Source: an uncultured Muribaculaceae bacterium
Lineage (GTDB): Bacteria; Bacteroidota; Bacteroidia; Bacteroidales; Muribaculaceae
Length of the DNA: 34,683 bases
Reading direction: 5' to 3'
Assembly: GCA_910587475.1 (NCBI GenBank)
Contig: CAJUMR010000027.1
Span: 1-34,683, forward strand
Below the pieces are notes generated by a model that saw only the letters and a program-made list of their open reading frames with translations, was not told where the DNA came from and did no database searches. Below, one piece after another: positions 1 to 12,944 of this stretch. The first letter of the stretch is position 1. The number at the start of each line of letters is the position of its first letter. The position numbers and the translations under genes were made by a program.

Positions 1-51
1 AGCACTTCCTTGGTAAGGAAGAGGTCGCGGGTTCAAATCCCGCCATCGGCT
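1..51 (+). tRNA. tRNA-Thr (GGT), 5' part cut off by the window edge
   Basis: The anticodon arm (CTTCC, loop TTGGTAA, GGAAG) gives anticodon GGT. The T arm at 27-43 has a five-base stem around TTCAAAT. The 3' acceptor strand CATCGGC ends at 50, with discriminator T at 51. No CCA is encoded. The 5' acceptor and most of the D arm lie outside the window. A tRNA just before tuf is the usual arrangement in Bacteroidales. Confidence 0.93.
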
Positions 52-146
52 CTGAGAAATTTAAACTGACAGCCTCGATAGTGTCTTTTCATTATCGCGG
101 CATTGTGTTCGAAATTAATCATTTAATCAGATAATATAGCAAAGTT

Positions 147-1331
147 ATGGCTAAAGAGAAATTCGAAAGAACCAAACCGCATGTTAACATCGGTACTATC
201 GGTCACGTTGACCACGGTAAGACTACTCTGACCGCTGCAATCACAACTGTGCTTGCTAAAGCAGGTCTTTCAGAAGTTAAGTCATTCGACCAGATCGACA
301 ACGCTCCCGAAGAAAAAGAACGTGGTATCACCATCAACACTGCACACGTTGAATACGAAACAGCTAACCGCCACTACGCTCACGTTGACTGCCCGGGTCA
401 CGCTGACTACGTAAAGAACATGGTTACTGGTGCGGCTCAGATGGACGGTGCCATCATCGTGGTTGCCGCTACTGACGGTCCCATGCCCCAGACTCGCGAA
501 CACATCCTTCTCGCTCGTCAGGTGAACGTTCCCCGTATCGTTGTATTCCTCAACAAGTGCGACATGGTCGACGACGAAGAAATGCTCGAACTCGTTGAAA
601 TGGAAATGCGCGAACTTCTTTCGGCTTACGAATACGACGGCGACGAAACTCCCATCATCCGCGGCTCTGCACTCGGCGCGCTCAACGGCGAACCCGAATG
701 GGAAGCTAAGGTTATGGAGCTCATGGAAGCAGTCGACAACTGGATCCCCCTGCCTCCCCGCGACATCGACAAGCCCTTCCTTATGCCTGTTGAAGACGTG
801 TTCTCGATCACTGGTCGTGGTACAGTTGCTACCGGCCGTATCGAAACTGGTATCGTGAAAGTTGGTGACGAAGTTCAGATCATGGGTCTTGGTGCCGACA
901 TGAAGTCAACTGTTACCGGCGTCGAAATGTTCCGCAAGCTCCTCGATCAGGGTGAAGCTGGTGACAACGTTGGTCTCCTTCTCCGCGGTATCGACAAGAA
1001 AGACATCAAGCGCGGTATGGTAATTTGCCACCCGGGCGTTGTTAAACCCCACAGCAAATTCAAAGCTTCTGTCTACATCCTTAAGAAAGAAGAAGGTGGT
1101 CGTCACACTCCGTTCCACAACCACTATCGTCCCCAGTTCTACATCCGTACTCTCGACGTAACCGGTGAAATCACTCTTCCCGAAGGCGTAGAAATGGTAA
1201 TGCCTGGTGACCACGTAGAAATCAATGTCGAGCTCATCAACCCCGTAGCTTGCGATCAGGGTCTTCGTTTCGCTATCCGCGAAGGTGGCCGCACCGTAGG
1301 TTCAGGTCAGATCACTGAAATCCTCGACTAA
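147..1331 (+). CDS. tuf: Elongation factor Tu
   Basis: This cytoplasmic GTPase delivers aminoacyl-tRNA to the ribosomal A site. The 394-residue product is full length. The P-loop GHVDHGKT lies at residues 19-26, DCPGH near 81-85 and NKCD near 136-139, so all G-domain signatures are intact; the two beta-barrel domains follow from about residue 205 to the end. The ATG start gives the canonical MAKEKFERTKPHVN N-terminus. The gene sits between tRNA-Thr and tRNA-Trp and has its own terminator, so it is probably transcribed with the upstream tRNAs. No clear TTTG/TAnnTTTG promoter is visible in the 95 bases before it. Confidence 0.99.
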   Translation: MAKEKFERTKPHVNIGTIGHVDHGKTTLTAAITTVLAKAGLSEVKSFDQIDNAPEEKERGITINTAHVEYETANRHYAHVDCPGHADYVKNMVTGAAQMDGAIIVVAATDGPMPQTREHILLARQVNVPRIVVFLNKCDMVDDEEMLELVEMEMRELLSAYEYDGDETPIIRGSALGALNGEPEWEAKVMELMEAVDNWIPLPPRDIDKPFLMPVEDVFSITGRGTVATGRIETGIVKVGDEVQIMGLGADMKSTVTGVEMFRKLLDQGEAGDNVGLLLRGIDKKDIKRGMVICHPGVVKPHSKFKASVYILKKEEGGRHTPFHNHYRPQFYIRTLDVTGEITLPEGVEMVMPGDHVEINVELINPVACDQGLRFAIREGGRTVGSGQITEILD

Positions 1332-1343
1332 TAAAAAACATTC

Positions 1344-1391
1344 AATAATTGCCGGCTTCGGCCGATGTCTGATCGCCGGCAATTATTTTTA
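1344..1391 (+). terminator. Intrinsic terminator after tuf
   Basis: A perfect 13-base inverted repeat (AATAATTGCCGGC at 1344-1356 with its complement at 1375-1387) encloses an 18-base loop and runs into a T tract at 1386-1390. It lies 12 bases after the tuf stop and four bases before tRNA-Trp, so it separates the tuf transcript from the downstream genes. Confidence 0.85.
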
Positions 1392-1394
1392 AAT

Positions 1395-1467
1395 ACGGGT
1401 CTAGCTCAGTTGGTAGAGCACTGGTCTCCAAAACCAGGTGTCGGGAGTTCGAGCCTCTCGACCCGTG
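1395..1467 (+). tRNA. tRNA-Trp (CCA)
   Basis: This is a complete 73-base cloverleaf. The acceptor ACGGGTC pairs with GACCCGT, with discriminator G at 1467. The anticodon arm CTGGT-CTCCAAA-ACCAG gives anticodon CCA. CCA is not encoded at the 3' end. It lies 15 bases before secE, the conserved tRNA-Trp/secE/nusG arrangement. Confidence 0.97.
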
Positions 1468-1482
1468 CTAAAGATAAGACAA

Positions 1483-1683
1483 ATGAAGAAATTAAAACTA
1501 CTTACGAATATAGAGGAGTCTTATGACGAACTTCGTTATAAGACTTCTTGGCCAACAAAAAAGCAGCTTATCAAGTCGGCGATTATCGTGATGATAGCTT
1601 CCATCATTATCGCTTTGGTAATCTTCGTCATGGATCAAGTTGTCGACAATCTGATGCACTTCATCTATAGTCTGAAGGGTTAA
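1483..1683 (+). CDS. secE: Protein translocase subunit SecE
   Basis: SecE is the small inner-membrane subunit that clamps SecY in the SecYEG channel. The product is 66 residues, a normal size for a single-span SecE. A conserved amphipathic segment (ESYDELRYKTSWPTKKQL) precedes one hydrophobic helix (about residues 32-51, IIVMIASIIIALVIFVM). The open frame extends upstream to 1438, but that is inside tRNA-Trp, so the ATG at 1483 is chosen. It is followed nine bases later by nusG. Confidence 0.96.
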   Translation: MKKLKLLTNIEESYDELRYKTSWPTKKQLIKSAIIVMIASIIIALVIFVMDQVVDNLMHFIYSLKG

Positions 1684-1692
1684 AACGTATAA

Positions 1693-2256
1693 GTGGATTT
1701 ATCAATGACTGACTCAAGAAAAGGTTGGTACGTTCTGCGTGCCATATCAGGTAAAGAAGCCAAGGTTAAGGAAGTTCTCGATGCTGCTATCAAGAACACT
1801 GATCTTGGCAATTACGTGTTTCAAGTATTGATCCCAACCGAGAAGGTTTTGACCGTGCGTAGCGGAAAAAAAGTTGTCAAAGAACGCAACCTTTATTCCG
1901 GCTATGTTTTTGTTGAAGCCGATCTGCAGGGTGAGGTTATCCACGAGTTGACCAATACCACTAACGTTATCGACTTCCTGCGTGGTCGCGAGAAAGGCGC
2001 TAAGCCCGAACGTCTCCGCCAGTCTGAAGTGATGCGTATGCTCGGTACTGCCGACGCGTTCATCGACCCGACCGACGACGATATCAACGACTACATTGTC
2101 GGTGAGACTGTCAAGGTCAACGAAGGACCGTTCAACGGATTCAGCGGCATCGTTGAAGAAGTGAACAAAGAGAAGAAGAAGCTGAAGGTTTCCGTCAAAA
2201 TTTTTGGGCGCAAGACTCCTTTGGAACTCGACAATTCGCAAGTAGAGCGTGAATGA
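1693..2256 (+). CDS. nusG: Transcription termination/antitermination factor NusG
   Basis: NusG binds the RNA polymerase clamp and links transcription with Rho or the ribosome. The N-terminal NGN domain opens with GWYVLRAISGKEAKV, and the C-terminal KOW domain begins near VNEGPFNGFSGIVEEV. The product has 187 residues if the GTG at 1693 is used; the in-frame ATG at 1705 would give 183 and is equally plausible, because no ribosome binding site decides between them. It lies between secE and rplK, the universal position. Confidence 0.97.
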   Translation: MDLSMTDSRKGWYVLRAISGKEAKVKEVLDAAIKNTDLGNYVFQVLIPTEKVLTVRSGKKVVKERNLYSGYVFVEADLQGEVIHELTNTTNVIDFLRGREKGAKPERLRQSEVMRMLGTADAFIDPTDDDINDYIVGETVKVNEGPFNGFSGIVEEVNKEKKKLKVSVKIFGRKTPLELDNSQVERE

Positions 2257-2328
2257 TCTGACCGTGGTTACGAACGGCATCATGATTAAGATCGCAAATT
2301 TTGTAATAAACTATTAAGTATTTTTACA

Positions 2329-2772
2329 ATGGCAAAAGAAATTGCTGGACAGATCAAATTGCAGATTAAGGGAGGCGCTGCAAACCCCTCCCCTCCCGTA
2401 GGCCCCGCGCTGGGTTCTAAGGGCATCAACATCATGGAGTTTTGCAAGCAATTCAATGCCCGCACTCAAGACAAAGCCGGTAAGGTGCTCCCTGTAGTGA
2501 TCACTTACTACACCGACAAATCTTTCGACTTTGTTGTTAAGACCCCGCCTGTCGCAATCCAGCTCAAAGAGGTAGCTAAGGTTAAATCCGGTTCGAAAGA
2601 ACCTAACCGTACCAAAGTTGGTGAAGTGACCTGGGAGCAGGTGAAGGCTATCGCAACCGACAAAATGCCTGACTTGAACTGTTTCACAGTCGAATCAGCT
2701 ATGCGTATGGTCGCTGGAACCGCTCGCAGCATGGGTATCACCGTTAAAGGTGAATTTCCTGGTAATAACTAA
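2329..2772 (+). CDS. rplK: 50S ribosomal protein L11
   Basis: L11 forms the GTPase-associated centre with 23S rRNA and the L10/L7/L12 stalk. The 147-residue product begins MAKEIAGQIKLQIKGG and has the proline-rich ANPSPPVGPALG segment at the N-domain and the C-terminal RNA-binding domain ending in the AGTARSMGITVKG region. It is full length. It lies 72 bases after nusG and 16 bases before rplA; an L11-L1 operon is standard. Confidence 0.99.
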   Translation: MAKEIAGQIKLQIKGGAANPSPPVGPALGSKGINIMEFCKQFNARTQDKAGKVLPVVITYYTDKSFDFVVKTPPVAIQLKEVAKVKSGSKEPNRTKVGEVTWEQVKAIATDKMPDLNCFTVESAMRMVAGTARSMGITVKGEFPGNN

Positions 2773-2788
2773 ATAAACTTCAATTGAA

Positions 2789-3484
2789 ATGAGTAAACTT
2801 ACAAAAAATCAAAAGTTAGCCTTGTCGAAGATTGAAGCCGGGAAAGCTTACTCTTTAGCGGAGGCAGTCGAAAAGGTCAAAGAAGTGAACTACGCTAAGT
2901 TCGACGCTTCTTTGGACATTGACGTGCGTCTTGGCGTTGACCCTCGCAAAGCTAACCAGATGGTACGCGGCGTTGTCACACTGCCCCACGGCACTGGCAA
3001 GCAGGTTCGCGTACTTGTCCTCTGTAGTGCAGATGCCGAAGCTGCTGCCAAAGCAGCCGGCGCCGACTATGTAGGTCTTGACGAATATATCGAAAAAATC
3101 AAAGGTGGTTGGACCGACATTGATGTAATCATCACTCAGCCCGCCATCATGGGTAAGATTGGTGCTCTCGGTCGTGTGCTCGGTCCCCGCGGACTCATGC
3201 CTAACCCCAAGAGCGGCACTGTTACCGTCGATGTTGCCAAGGCTGTAGAAGAAGTTAAGAAAGGTAAGATCGACTTCAAGGTTGACAAGAACGGTATCGT
3301 TCACTCTTCAATCGGCAAAGCTTCTTTCACTCCCGAACAGATGCGCGAAAACGCTCGTGAGTTCATCAACACACTCATCAAGCTCAAACCCGCTACTGCT
3401 AAGGGTACTTACCTCAAGAGCATTTATCTTTCGACAACAATGAGTCCGGGTGTCAAGGTCGACACCAAGTCGGTCGACGCTTAA
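2789..3484 (+). CDS. rplA: 50S ribosomal protein L1
   Basis: L1 builds the mobile stalk near the E site and in many bacteria represses its own operon by binding the mRNA. The 231-residue product has the expected family length. Typical motifs are LPHGTGKQVRVLVLC and GRVLGPRGLMPNPKSGTV, the latter being the RNA-binding signature. The start is the ATG 16 bases after rplK. No copy of the L1-binding mRNA structure was identified by eye. Confidence 0.99.
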   Translation: MSKLTKNQKLALSKIEAGKAYSLAEAVEKVKEVNYAKFDASLDIDVRLGVDPRKANQMVRGVVTLPHGTGKQVRVLVLCSADAEAAAKAAGADYVGLDEYIEKIKGGWTDIDVIITQPAIMGKIGALGRVLGPRGLMPNPKSGTVTVDVAKAVEEVKKGKIDFKVDKNGIVHSSIGKASFTPEQMRENAREFINTLIKLKPATAKGTYLKSIYLSTTMSPGVKVDTKSVDA

Positions 3485-3507
3485 TCACCCTCTAAAATCT
3501 CGACAAA

Positions 3508-4032
3508 ATGAAAAAGGAAGATAAAGGTATCGCAATAGAGAATATCGCGAAAACGATTAGTGAATACAGCAGCTTCTACCTCGTGGAAACTGCCGGACTC
3601 AACGCTGAAAAGACCAGCGAGCTCCGTCGCGCCTGCTTCAATGCTGACGTTAAGCTCCTCGTCGTGAAGAACACTCTTCTCCACAAAGCGCTTGAATCTA
3701 TCGAAGGCGATTTTGAAGAATTGTATCCCGCCCTCAAGGGCTCTACCTCTCTGATGTGTTCTAACGTGGGCAACGCTCCCGCTAAGCTCCTCAAAGACTT
3801 CATCAAGAAAGGTGACACTCTCCCCGCGCTCAAGGCCGCATATGTTGAAGAAGCTGTTTATGTTGGTGCTGACCAACTCGACACTCTTGCTTCTATCAAG
3901 AGCAAGAACGAGCTTATCGCCGACGTCATCGCTCTTCTCCAGTCGCCCGCCAAGAACGTTGTTTCTGCTCTTACTTCAGGCGGAAGCAAGCTCCACGGCA
4001 TCCTCGAGACGCTTTCAAAAAAAGAAGACTAA
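3508..4032 (+). CDS. rplJ: 50S ribosomal protein L10
   Basis: L10 is the base of the stalk that anchors L7/L12 dimers. The 174-residue product starts MKKEDKGIAIENIAKTI and shows the conserved ELRRACFNADVKLLVVKNTLL segment. Its C-terminal helical region (LQSPAKNVVSALTSGGSKL) is where L7/L12 dimers dock. It is 23 bases downstream of rplA, so there is no room for a long independent L10 leader; control is probably from the upstream operon promoter. Confidence 0.98.
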   Translation: MKKEDKGIAIENIAKTISEYSSFYLVETAGLNAEKTSELRRACFNADVKLLVVKNTLLHKALESIEGDFEELYPALKGSTSLMCSNVGNAPAKLLKDFIKKGDTLPALKAAYVEEAVYVGADQLDTLASIKSKNELIADVIALLQSPAKNVVSALTSGGSKLHGILETLSKKED

Positions 4033-4070
4033 TCCTATCAGAAATAATAATCAAATAAAACTATACAAAA

Positions 4071-4445
4071 ATGGCAGATTTAAAAGCTTTTGCTGAACAA
4101 CTTGTTAACCTCTCTGTAAAAGAAGTAAACGAACTTGCTCAAATTCTCAAAGAAGAATACGGCATCGAACCCGCTGCTGCAGCTGTCGCTGTTGCTGCTG
4201 GTCCCGCTGCAGGTGCTCCCGCTGCTGAAGAAAAGACTGCTTTCGACGTAGTCCTCAAGGCTGCAGGCGCTAACAAGCTCCAGGTTGTTAAACTTGTTAA
4301 GGAACTCACTGGTCTTGGACTGAAGGAAGCTAAGGAAATGGTAGACGGCGCTCCCTCAGTTGTAAAAGAAGGTGTTGCCAAGGCTGACGCTGAAGGTCTC
4401 AAGAAACAACTCGAAGAGGCTGGCGCTGAAGTTGAGCTTAAATAA
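4071..4445 (+). CDS. rplL: 50S ribosomal protein L7/L12
   Basis: L7/L12 is the flexible stalk protein that recruits translation GTPases. The 124-residue product has an N-terminal dimerisation domain (MADLKAFAEQLVNLSVKEV), an alanine-rich hinge (residues about 35-50) and a C-terminal factor-binding domain with LKAAGANKLQVVKLVKELTG. It lies 38 bases after rplJ, and a hairpin 24 bases beyond its stop separates it from rpoB. Confidence 0.99.
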   Translation: MADLKAFAEQLVNLSVKEVNELAQILKEEYGIEPAAAAVAVAAGPAAGAPAAEEKTAFDVVLKAAGANKLQVVKLVKELTGLGLKEAKEMVDGAPSVVKEGVAKADAEGLKKQLEEAGAEVELK

Positions 4446-4469
4446 TATCGCCTGTTAATCAGGTAAATA

Positions 4470-4507
4470 GGTTAAGAATCTCCCAAAGGATGATTCTTAA
4501 CCTTTTT
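4470..4507 (+). terminator. Hairpin with T tract between rplL and rpoB (terminator/attenuator)
   Basis: A perfect 10-base stem (GGTTAAGAAT at 4470-4479, complement at 4493-4502) with a 13-base loop is followed by TTTTT at 4503-4507. The stem is AT-rich, so it is probably leaky. In this position it would let ribosomal proteins be made in excess over RNA polymerase subunits, as the rplL-rpoB attenuator does in Escherichia coli. No convincing new promoter was seen before rpoB. Confidence 0.7.
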
Positions 4508-4554
4508 GTGTCTAATTTTACTTTGAGTTCTTAACCACCCCCTATCTTTTATAG

Positions 4555-7500
4555 ATGTCAGTTTCCGTAGACAAACCCCGCATTAATTTTGCCTCGGTAA
4601 AGAACCCGCTTCCTTACCCCGACTTTCTGGAGGTGCAGCTGAAATCATTCAGAGATTTTCTTCAGCTCGACACACCTCCCGAAAAACGTAACAATGAAGG
4701 CTTATTCAAAGTTTTCGCTGAAAACTTCCCGATCGCCGACACTCGTAACAACTTCGTGCTCGAATTCCTCGACTATTACATCGACCCTCCGAGATACACG
4801 ATCGAAGAGTGTCTCGAAAGAGGGCTCACTTACAGCGTGCCGTTAAAAGCCAAACTCAAACTGTACTGTACAGACCCTGACCACGAAGACTTCGCTACGG
4901 AGATCCAGGACGTTTATCTGGGTCCGATCCCTTACATGACCGAAAAAGGTACATTCGTCATCAACGGTGCCGAACGTGTTATCGTATCGCAGCTTCACCG
5001 TTCGCCAGGTGTATTCTTCGGCCAGAGCACTCACGCCAACGGCACTAAGCTCTACTCTGCACGTATTATACCGCTCAGAGGATCATGGATCGAATTCGCA
5101 ACTGACATCAACAACGTCATGTACGCTTACATCGACCGCAAGAAGAAACTCCCCGTAACCACACTTCTCCGTGCGATCGGTCTCGACAGCGACAAAGATA
5201 TTATCGAAATTTTCGGTCTCGCCGAAGAAATCAAGGTCAACAAGACCAACCTCAAGAAAGCCGTCGGCCGCAAGCTCGCTGCCCGCGTCCTTAAAACTTG
5301 GATCGAAGACTTCGTCGACGAAGACACCGGCGAAGTGGTTTCTATCGAGCGAAACGACGTGATTATCGACCGCGAAACAGTCCTTGAAGAAAAGCACATC
5401 GACGAAATCCTCAACTCCGGCGTGCAGAACATCCTCCTCCACAAGGAAGACGTAAACACAAGCGACTACTCGATCATCTTCAACACTCTCCAGAAAGATA
5501 CTTCAAACTCCGAGAAAGAAGCAGTACAGTTCATATACCGACAGCTTCGCAACGCCGATCCGCCAGACGATGCAAGCGCAAGAGAAGTCATCCAGAACCT
5601 GTTCTTCTCTGAAAAGCGCTACGACCTCGGCGAAGTCGGCCGTTTCCGCATAAACAAAAAACTCGGTCTTACGACTTCGATGGACGTTAAGGTCCTCACA
5701 AAAGAAGACATTATCGCCATCATCAAATACCTCATCGAACTCATCAACTCAAAGACCGATGTCGACGACATCGACCACTTGAGCAACCGTCGTGTGCGCA
5801 CAGTCGGCGAACAACTCTACAACCAGTTCGGAGTCGGCCTTGCCCGCATGTCACGCACCATCCGCGAGCGCATGAACGTCCGCGACAACGAAGTGTTCAC
5901 CCCCATCGACCTTATCAATGCAAAGACAATATCGTCGGTGATCAACACTTTCTTCGGCACCAACGCACTCTCGCAGTTCATGGACCAGACCAACCCCCTC
6001 GCCGAGATAACTCACAAGCGCCGTCTGTCGGCACTCGGCCCCGGCGGTCTCTCCCGCGAACGCGCAGGTTTCGAGGTTCGAGACGTCCACTACACCCACT
6101 ACGGCCGCCTCTGCCCGATCGAAACCCCTGAAGGCCCCAACATCGGTCTGATCAGCTCACTCTGCGTCTACGCCAAGATCAACGACCTCGGCTTCATCGA
6201 GACTCCCTACCGCAAGGTCGAAGACTCGAAAGTCAACCTCAACAACGACGAAGTTGTCTACCTCACAGCCGAGATCGAAGAAGGCAAAGTCATCGCTCAG
6301 GGCAACGCTCCGCTCAACGACGACGGATCGTTCATCCGCGACCGTGTCAAGGCTCGCCTCGACGCCGACTTCCCTGTCGTTCCACCGACCGAAGTCGAAC
6401 TCATGGACGTTTCGCCCGCACAGATCGCGTCTATCGCTGCATCGCTCATCCCCTTCCTCGAACACGACGACGCCAACCGCGCACTCATGGGTTCTAACAT
6501 GATGCGTCAGGCTGTGCCCCTCCTCCGCAGCGAGGCTCCTATCGTCGGAACTGGCATCGAAGGACAGCTCATCCGCGACAGCCGCACTCAGATCACTGCC
6601 GAAGGCGAAGGCGTTATCGAATTCGTCGATGCAAGCGTCATCCGCATCCGCTACGACCGCACCGAAGAAGAAGAATTCGTTGCATTCGAAGATGCTGTCA
6701 AGGAATACCACATCCCCAAATTCCGCAAGACCAACCAGAGCACCACAATCGACCTCCGACCCATCTGCAACAAAGGACAGCGCGTCAAGAAAGGCGACAT
6801 CCTCACAGAAGGCTACGCTACCGAAAACGGCGAACTCGCCCTCGGTCGCAACCTCAAGGTCGCATTCATGCCCTGGAAAGGTTACAACTATGAGGACGCC
6901 ATCGTGCTCAACGAACGCGTCGTCCGCGACGACATCCTCACTTCTGTCCACGTCGACGAATACTCTCTCGAAGTCCGCGAGACCAAGCGCGGCATGGAAG
7001 AGCTCACAAGCGACATCCCCAACGTCAGCGAAGACGCAACTAAAGACCTCGACGAACGCGGCATAATCCGCATCGGCGCCCACGTTGTCCCCGGCGACAT
7101 CATGATCGGTAAGATCACCCCCAAAGGCGAGTCCGATCCCACCCCTGAAGAAAAACTCCTCCGCGCCATCTTCGGCGACAAGGCCGGCGACGTAAAAGAC
7201 GCTTCTCTCAAAGCATCTCCGTCACTCAAAGGCGTCGTCATCGGCACCAACCTCTTCAGCCGCGCCGCTAAGAAAAAGAAATCGAAGAGCGCCAACGCCC
7301 AGCTGCCCAAGCTCGACGAAGAATACGAAGAAAAGCTCAACAATCTTCGCGACATCCTCGTCGACAAGCTCATGACACTCACTAACGGCAAAACCTCACA
7401 GGGTGTCAAAGACTTCATCGGCAGCGAGATCATTCCTAAGGGTGCGAAATTCACAGCCGCGGTTCTCAAAGCGATCGACTACGGCACCATCAACCTCAGC

Positions 7501-8367
7501 AAGTGGACTAACGAGCAGCACAAGAACGACCTCATCCGCCAGACAATCGTCAACTACCTCCGCAAATCGAAGGAAATCGACGCCGAGCTCCGCCGCAAGA
7601 AATTCGACATCTCGATCGGCGATGAACTTCCCTCTGGCATCATGCAGATCGCAAAAGTCTACATCGCCAAAAAGCGTAAGATCAGCGTCGGCGACAAGAT
7701 GGCAGGCCGCCACGGTAACAAAGGTATCGTATCGCGCATCGTCCGCCAGGAAGACATGCCATTCCTTGCCGACGGCACTCCCGTCGACATCGTCCTCAAC
7801 CCCCTCGGCGTGCCTTCTCGTATGAACCTCGGTCAGATCTTCGAAACCGTCCTCGGATGGGCCGGTCGCGAACTCGGCGAAAAATTCGCTACCCCGATCT
7901 TCGACGGTGCAACTCTCGACGACCTCAACGAATGGACCGACAAAGCAGGTGTGCCCCGCTACGGCAAGACATACCTCTACGACGGCGGCACAGGCGAACG
8001 CTTCGACCAGCCGGCTACTGTAGGTGTCATCTACATGCTCAAACTCGGCCACATGGTCGAAGACAAGATGCACGCACGTAGCATCGGCCCGTACTCTCTC
8101 ATCACCCAGCAGCCGCTCGGTGGTAAAGCTCAGTTCGGTGGTCAGCGCTTCGGTGAAATGGAAGTTTGGGCGCTCGAAGCTTTCGGCGCCGCACACATCC
8201 TCCAGGAGATCCTCACTATCAAGAGTGACGACGTCAACGGCCGTAGCAAAGCCTACGAAGCAATCGTCAAAGGCGATCCAATGCCCCAGGCTGGAATTCC
8301 CGAGTCTCTCAACGTGCTTCTCCACGAACTCCGCGGTCTTGGTCTTAGCATCAACCTTGAGAATTAA
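4555..8367 (+). CDS. rpoB: DNA-directed RNA polymerase subunit beta
   Basis: RpoB forms one half of the catalytic cleft of RNA polymerase. The 1270-residue product is full length for this phylum. The rifampicin-binding region (about residues 464-520) reads LSQFMDQTNPL...THKRRLSALG, with the residues equivalent to E. coli Q513, D516, H526 and S531 all wild type, so the sequence predicts no target-based rifampicin resistance. The conserved KMAGRHGNKGIVSRI segment is near residue 1048, and GGQRFGEMEVWALEAFGAAH near the C-terminus. It lies 32 bases before rpoC, in one transcript. Confidence 0.99.
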   Translation: MSVSVDKPRINFASVKNPLPYPDFLEVQLKSFRDFLQLDTPPEKRNNEGLFKVFAENFPIADTRNNFVLEFLDYYIDPPRYTIEECLERGLTYSVPLKAKLKLYCTDPDHEDFATEIQDVYLGPIPYMTEKGTFVINGAERVIVSQLHRSPGVFFGQSTHANGTKLYSARIIPLRGSWIEFATDINNVMYAYIDRKKKLPVTTLLRAIGLDSDKDIIEIFGLAEEIKVNKTNLKKAVGRKLAARVLKTWIEDFVDEDTGEVVSIERNDVIIDRETVLEEKHIDEILNSGVQNILLHKEDVNTSDYSIIFNTLQKDTSNSEKEAVQFIYRQLRNADPPDDASAREVIQNLFFSEKRYDLGEVGRFRINKKLGLTTSMDVKVLTKEDIIAIIKYLIELINSKTDVDDIDHLSNRRVRTVGEQLYNQFGVGLARMSRTIRERMNVRDNEVFTPIDLINAKTISSVINTFFGTNALSQFMDQTNPLAEITHKRRLSALGPGGLSRERAGFEVRDVHYTHYGRLCPIETPEGPNIGLISSLCVYAKINDLGFIETPYRKVEDSKVNLNNDEVVYLTAEIEEGKVIAQGNAPLNDDGSFIRDRVKARLDADFPVVPPTEVELMDVSPAQIASIAASLIPFLEHDDANRALMGSNMMRQAVPLLRSEAPIVGTGIEGQLIRDSRTQITAEGEGVIEFVDASVIRIRYDRTEEEEFVAFEDAVKEYHIPKFRKTNQSTTIDLRPICNKGQRVKKGDILTEGYATENGELALGRNLKVAFMPWKGYNYEDAIVLNERVVRDDILTSVHVDEYSLEVRETKRGMEELTSDIPNVSEDATKDLDERGIIRIGAHVVPGDIMIGKITPKGESDPTPEEKLLRAIFGDKAGDVKDASLKASPSLKGVVIGTNLFSRAAKKKKSKSANAQLPKLDEEYEEKLNNLRDILVDKLMTLTNGKTSQGVKDFIGSEIIPKGAKFTAAVLKAIDYGTINLSKWTNEQHKNDLIRQTIVNYLRKSKEIDAELRRKKFDISIGDELPSGIMQIAKVYIAKKRKISVGDKMAGRHGNKGIVSRIVRQEDMPFLADGTPVDIVLNPLGVPSRMNLGQIFETVLGWAGRELGEKFATPIFDGATLDDLNEWTDKAGVPRYGKTYLYDGGTGERFDQPATVGVIYMLKLGHMVEDKMHARSIGPYSLITQQPLGGKAQFGGQRFGEMEVWALEAFGAAHILQEILTIKSDDVNGRSKAYEAIVKGDPMPQAGIPESLNVLLHELRGLGLSINLEN

Positions 8368-8399
8368 CATCCACGCAACAATCACAGTCAATACAACAT

Positions 8400-12680
<4,281 letters not shown>

Positions 12681-12705
12681 AAATATCCACAATATTCCAT
12701 CTACC

Positions 12706-12738
12706 AAAAAAATCGGCCATATGGCCGATTTTTTTTTG
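12706..12738 (+). terminator. Strong intrinsic terminator after rpoC
   Basis: A near loopless palindrome centred at 12720/12721 (AATCGGCCAT and its complement) is preceded by an A tract and followed by about ten T residues. Because it has A on one side and T on the other it can work on both strands, ending rpoC and also the facing GH3 operon. Confidence 0.9.
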
Positions 12739-12944
12739 CCCCTACACGCGTAGCTGCGCTTACTCGTTCACAACTGATAACTTTCATCGTCAGAGCCATC
12801 TGACGGCTCCATGTTGACAATCCAACGGTCCTAAACCCTCTCAATCGACAAGACACCCATTCCCATAAATAGCAGTCGCGCGGCAGTCTTTACGACCGTC
12901 GCGCGACTCTACATATACTAACTTTATCTATGATCCGACTGCCG
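12739..12944. other. Convergent intergenic region with two hairpins
   Basis: This 206-base stretch lies between the rpoC terminator and the facing GH3 stop codon and holds no credible ORF. It contains a six-base-stem hairpin at 12788-12805 (CGTCAG/CTGACG) and a GC-rich nine-base stem at 12874-12908 (AGTCGCGCG/CGCGCGACT). The second lies 36 bases beyond the GH3 stop on the minus strand but lacks a T tract, so at most it is a transcript-stabilising or weak terminator structure. Confidence 0.5.

Noticed and set aside
2290..2328. Promoter before rplK (TTTTG and TATTTTTA)
   Set aside because: The spacer is about 15 bases, too short, the second box is imperfect, and the transcript would start inside the coding region.
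4508..4554. Promoter for rpoB at TTACTTTG (about 4516-4523)
   Set aside because: The -7-like box is present but no TTTG lies at 19-21 bases upstream; the nearest is only about nine bases away, within the terminator T tract.
7396..8391. Long minus-strand ORF (331 codons) opposite rpoB, and similar ones at 6157-7083 and 9369-10121
   Set aside because: They are antisense to intact, highly conserved rpoB/rpoC and arise from biased codon use; the translations show no family motif, signal or plausible composition.
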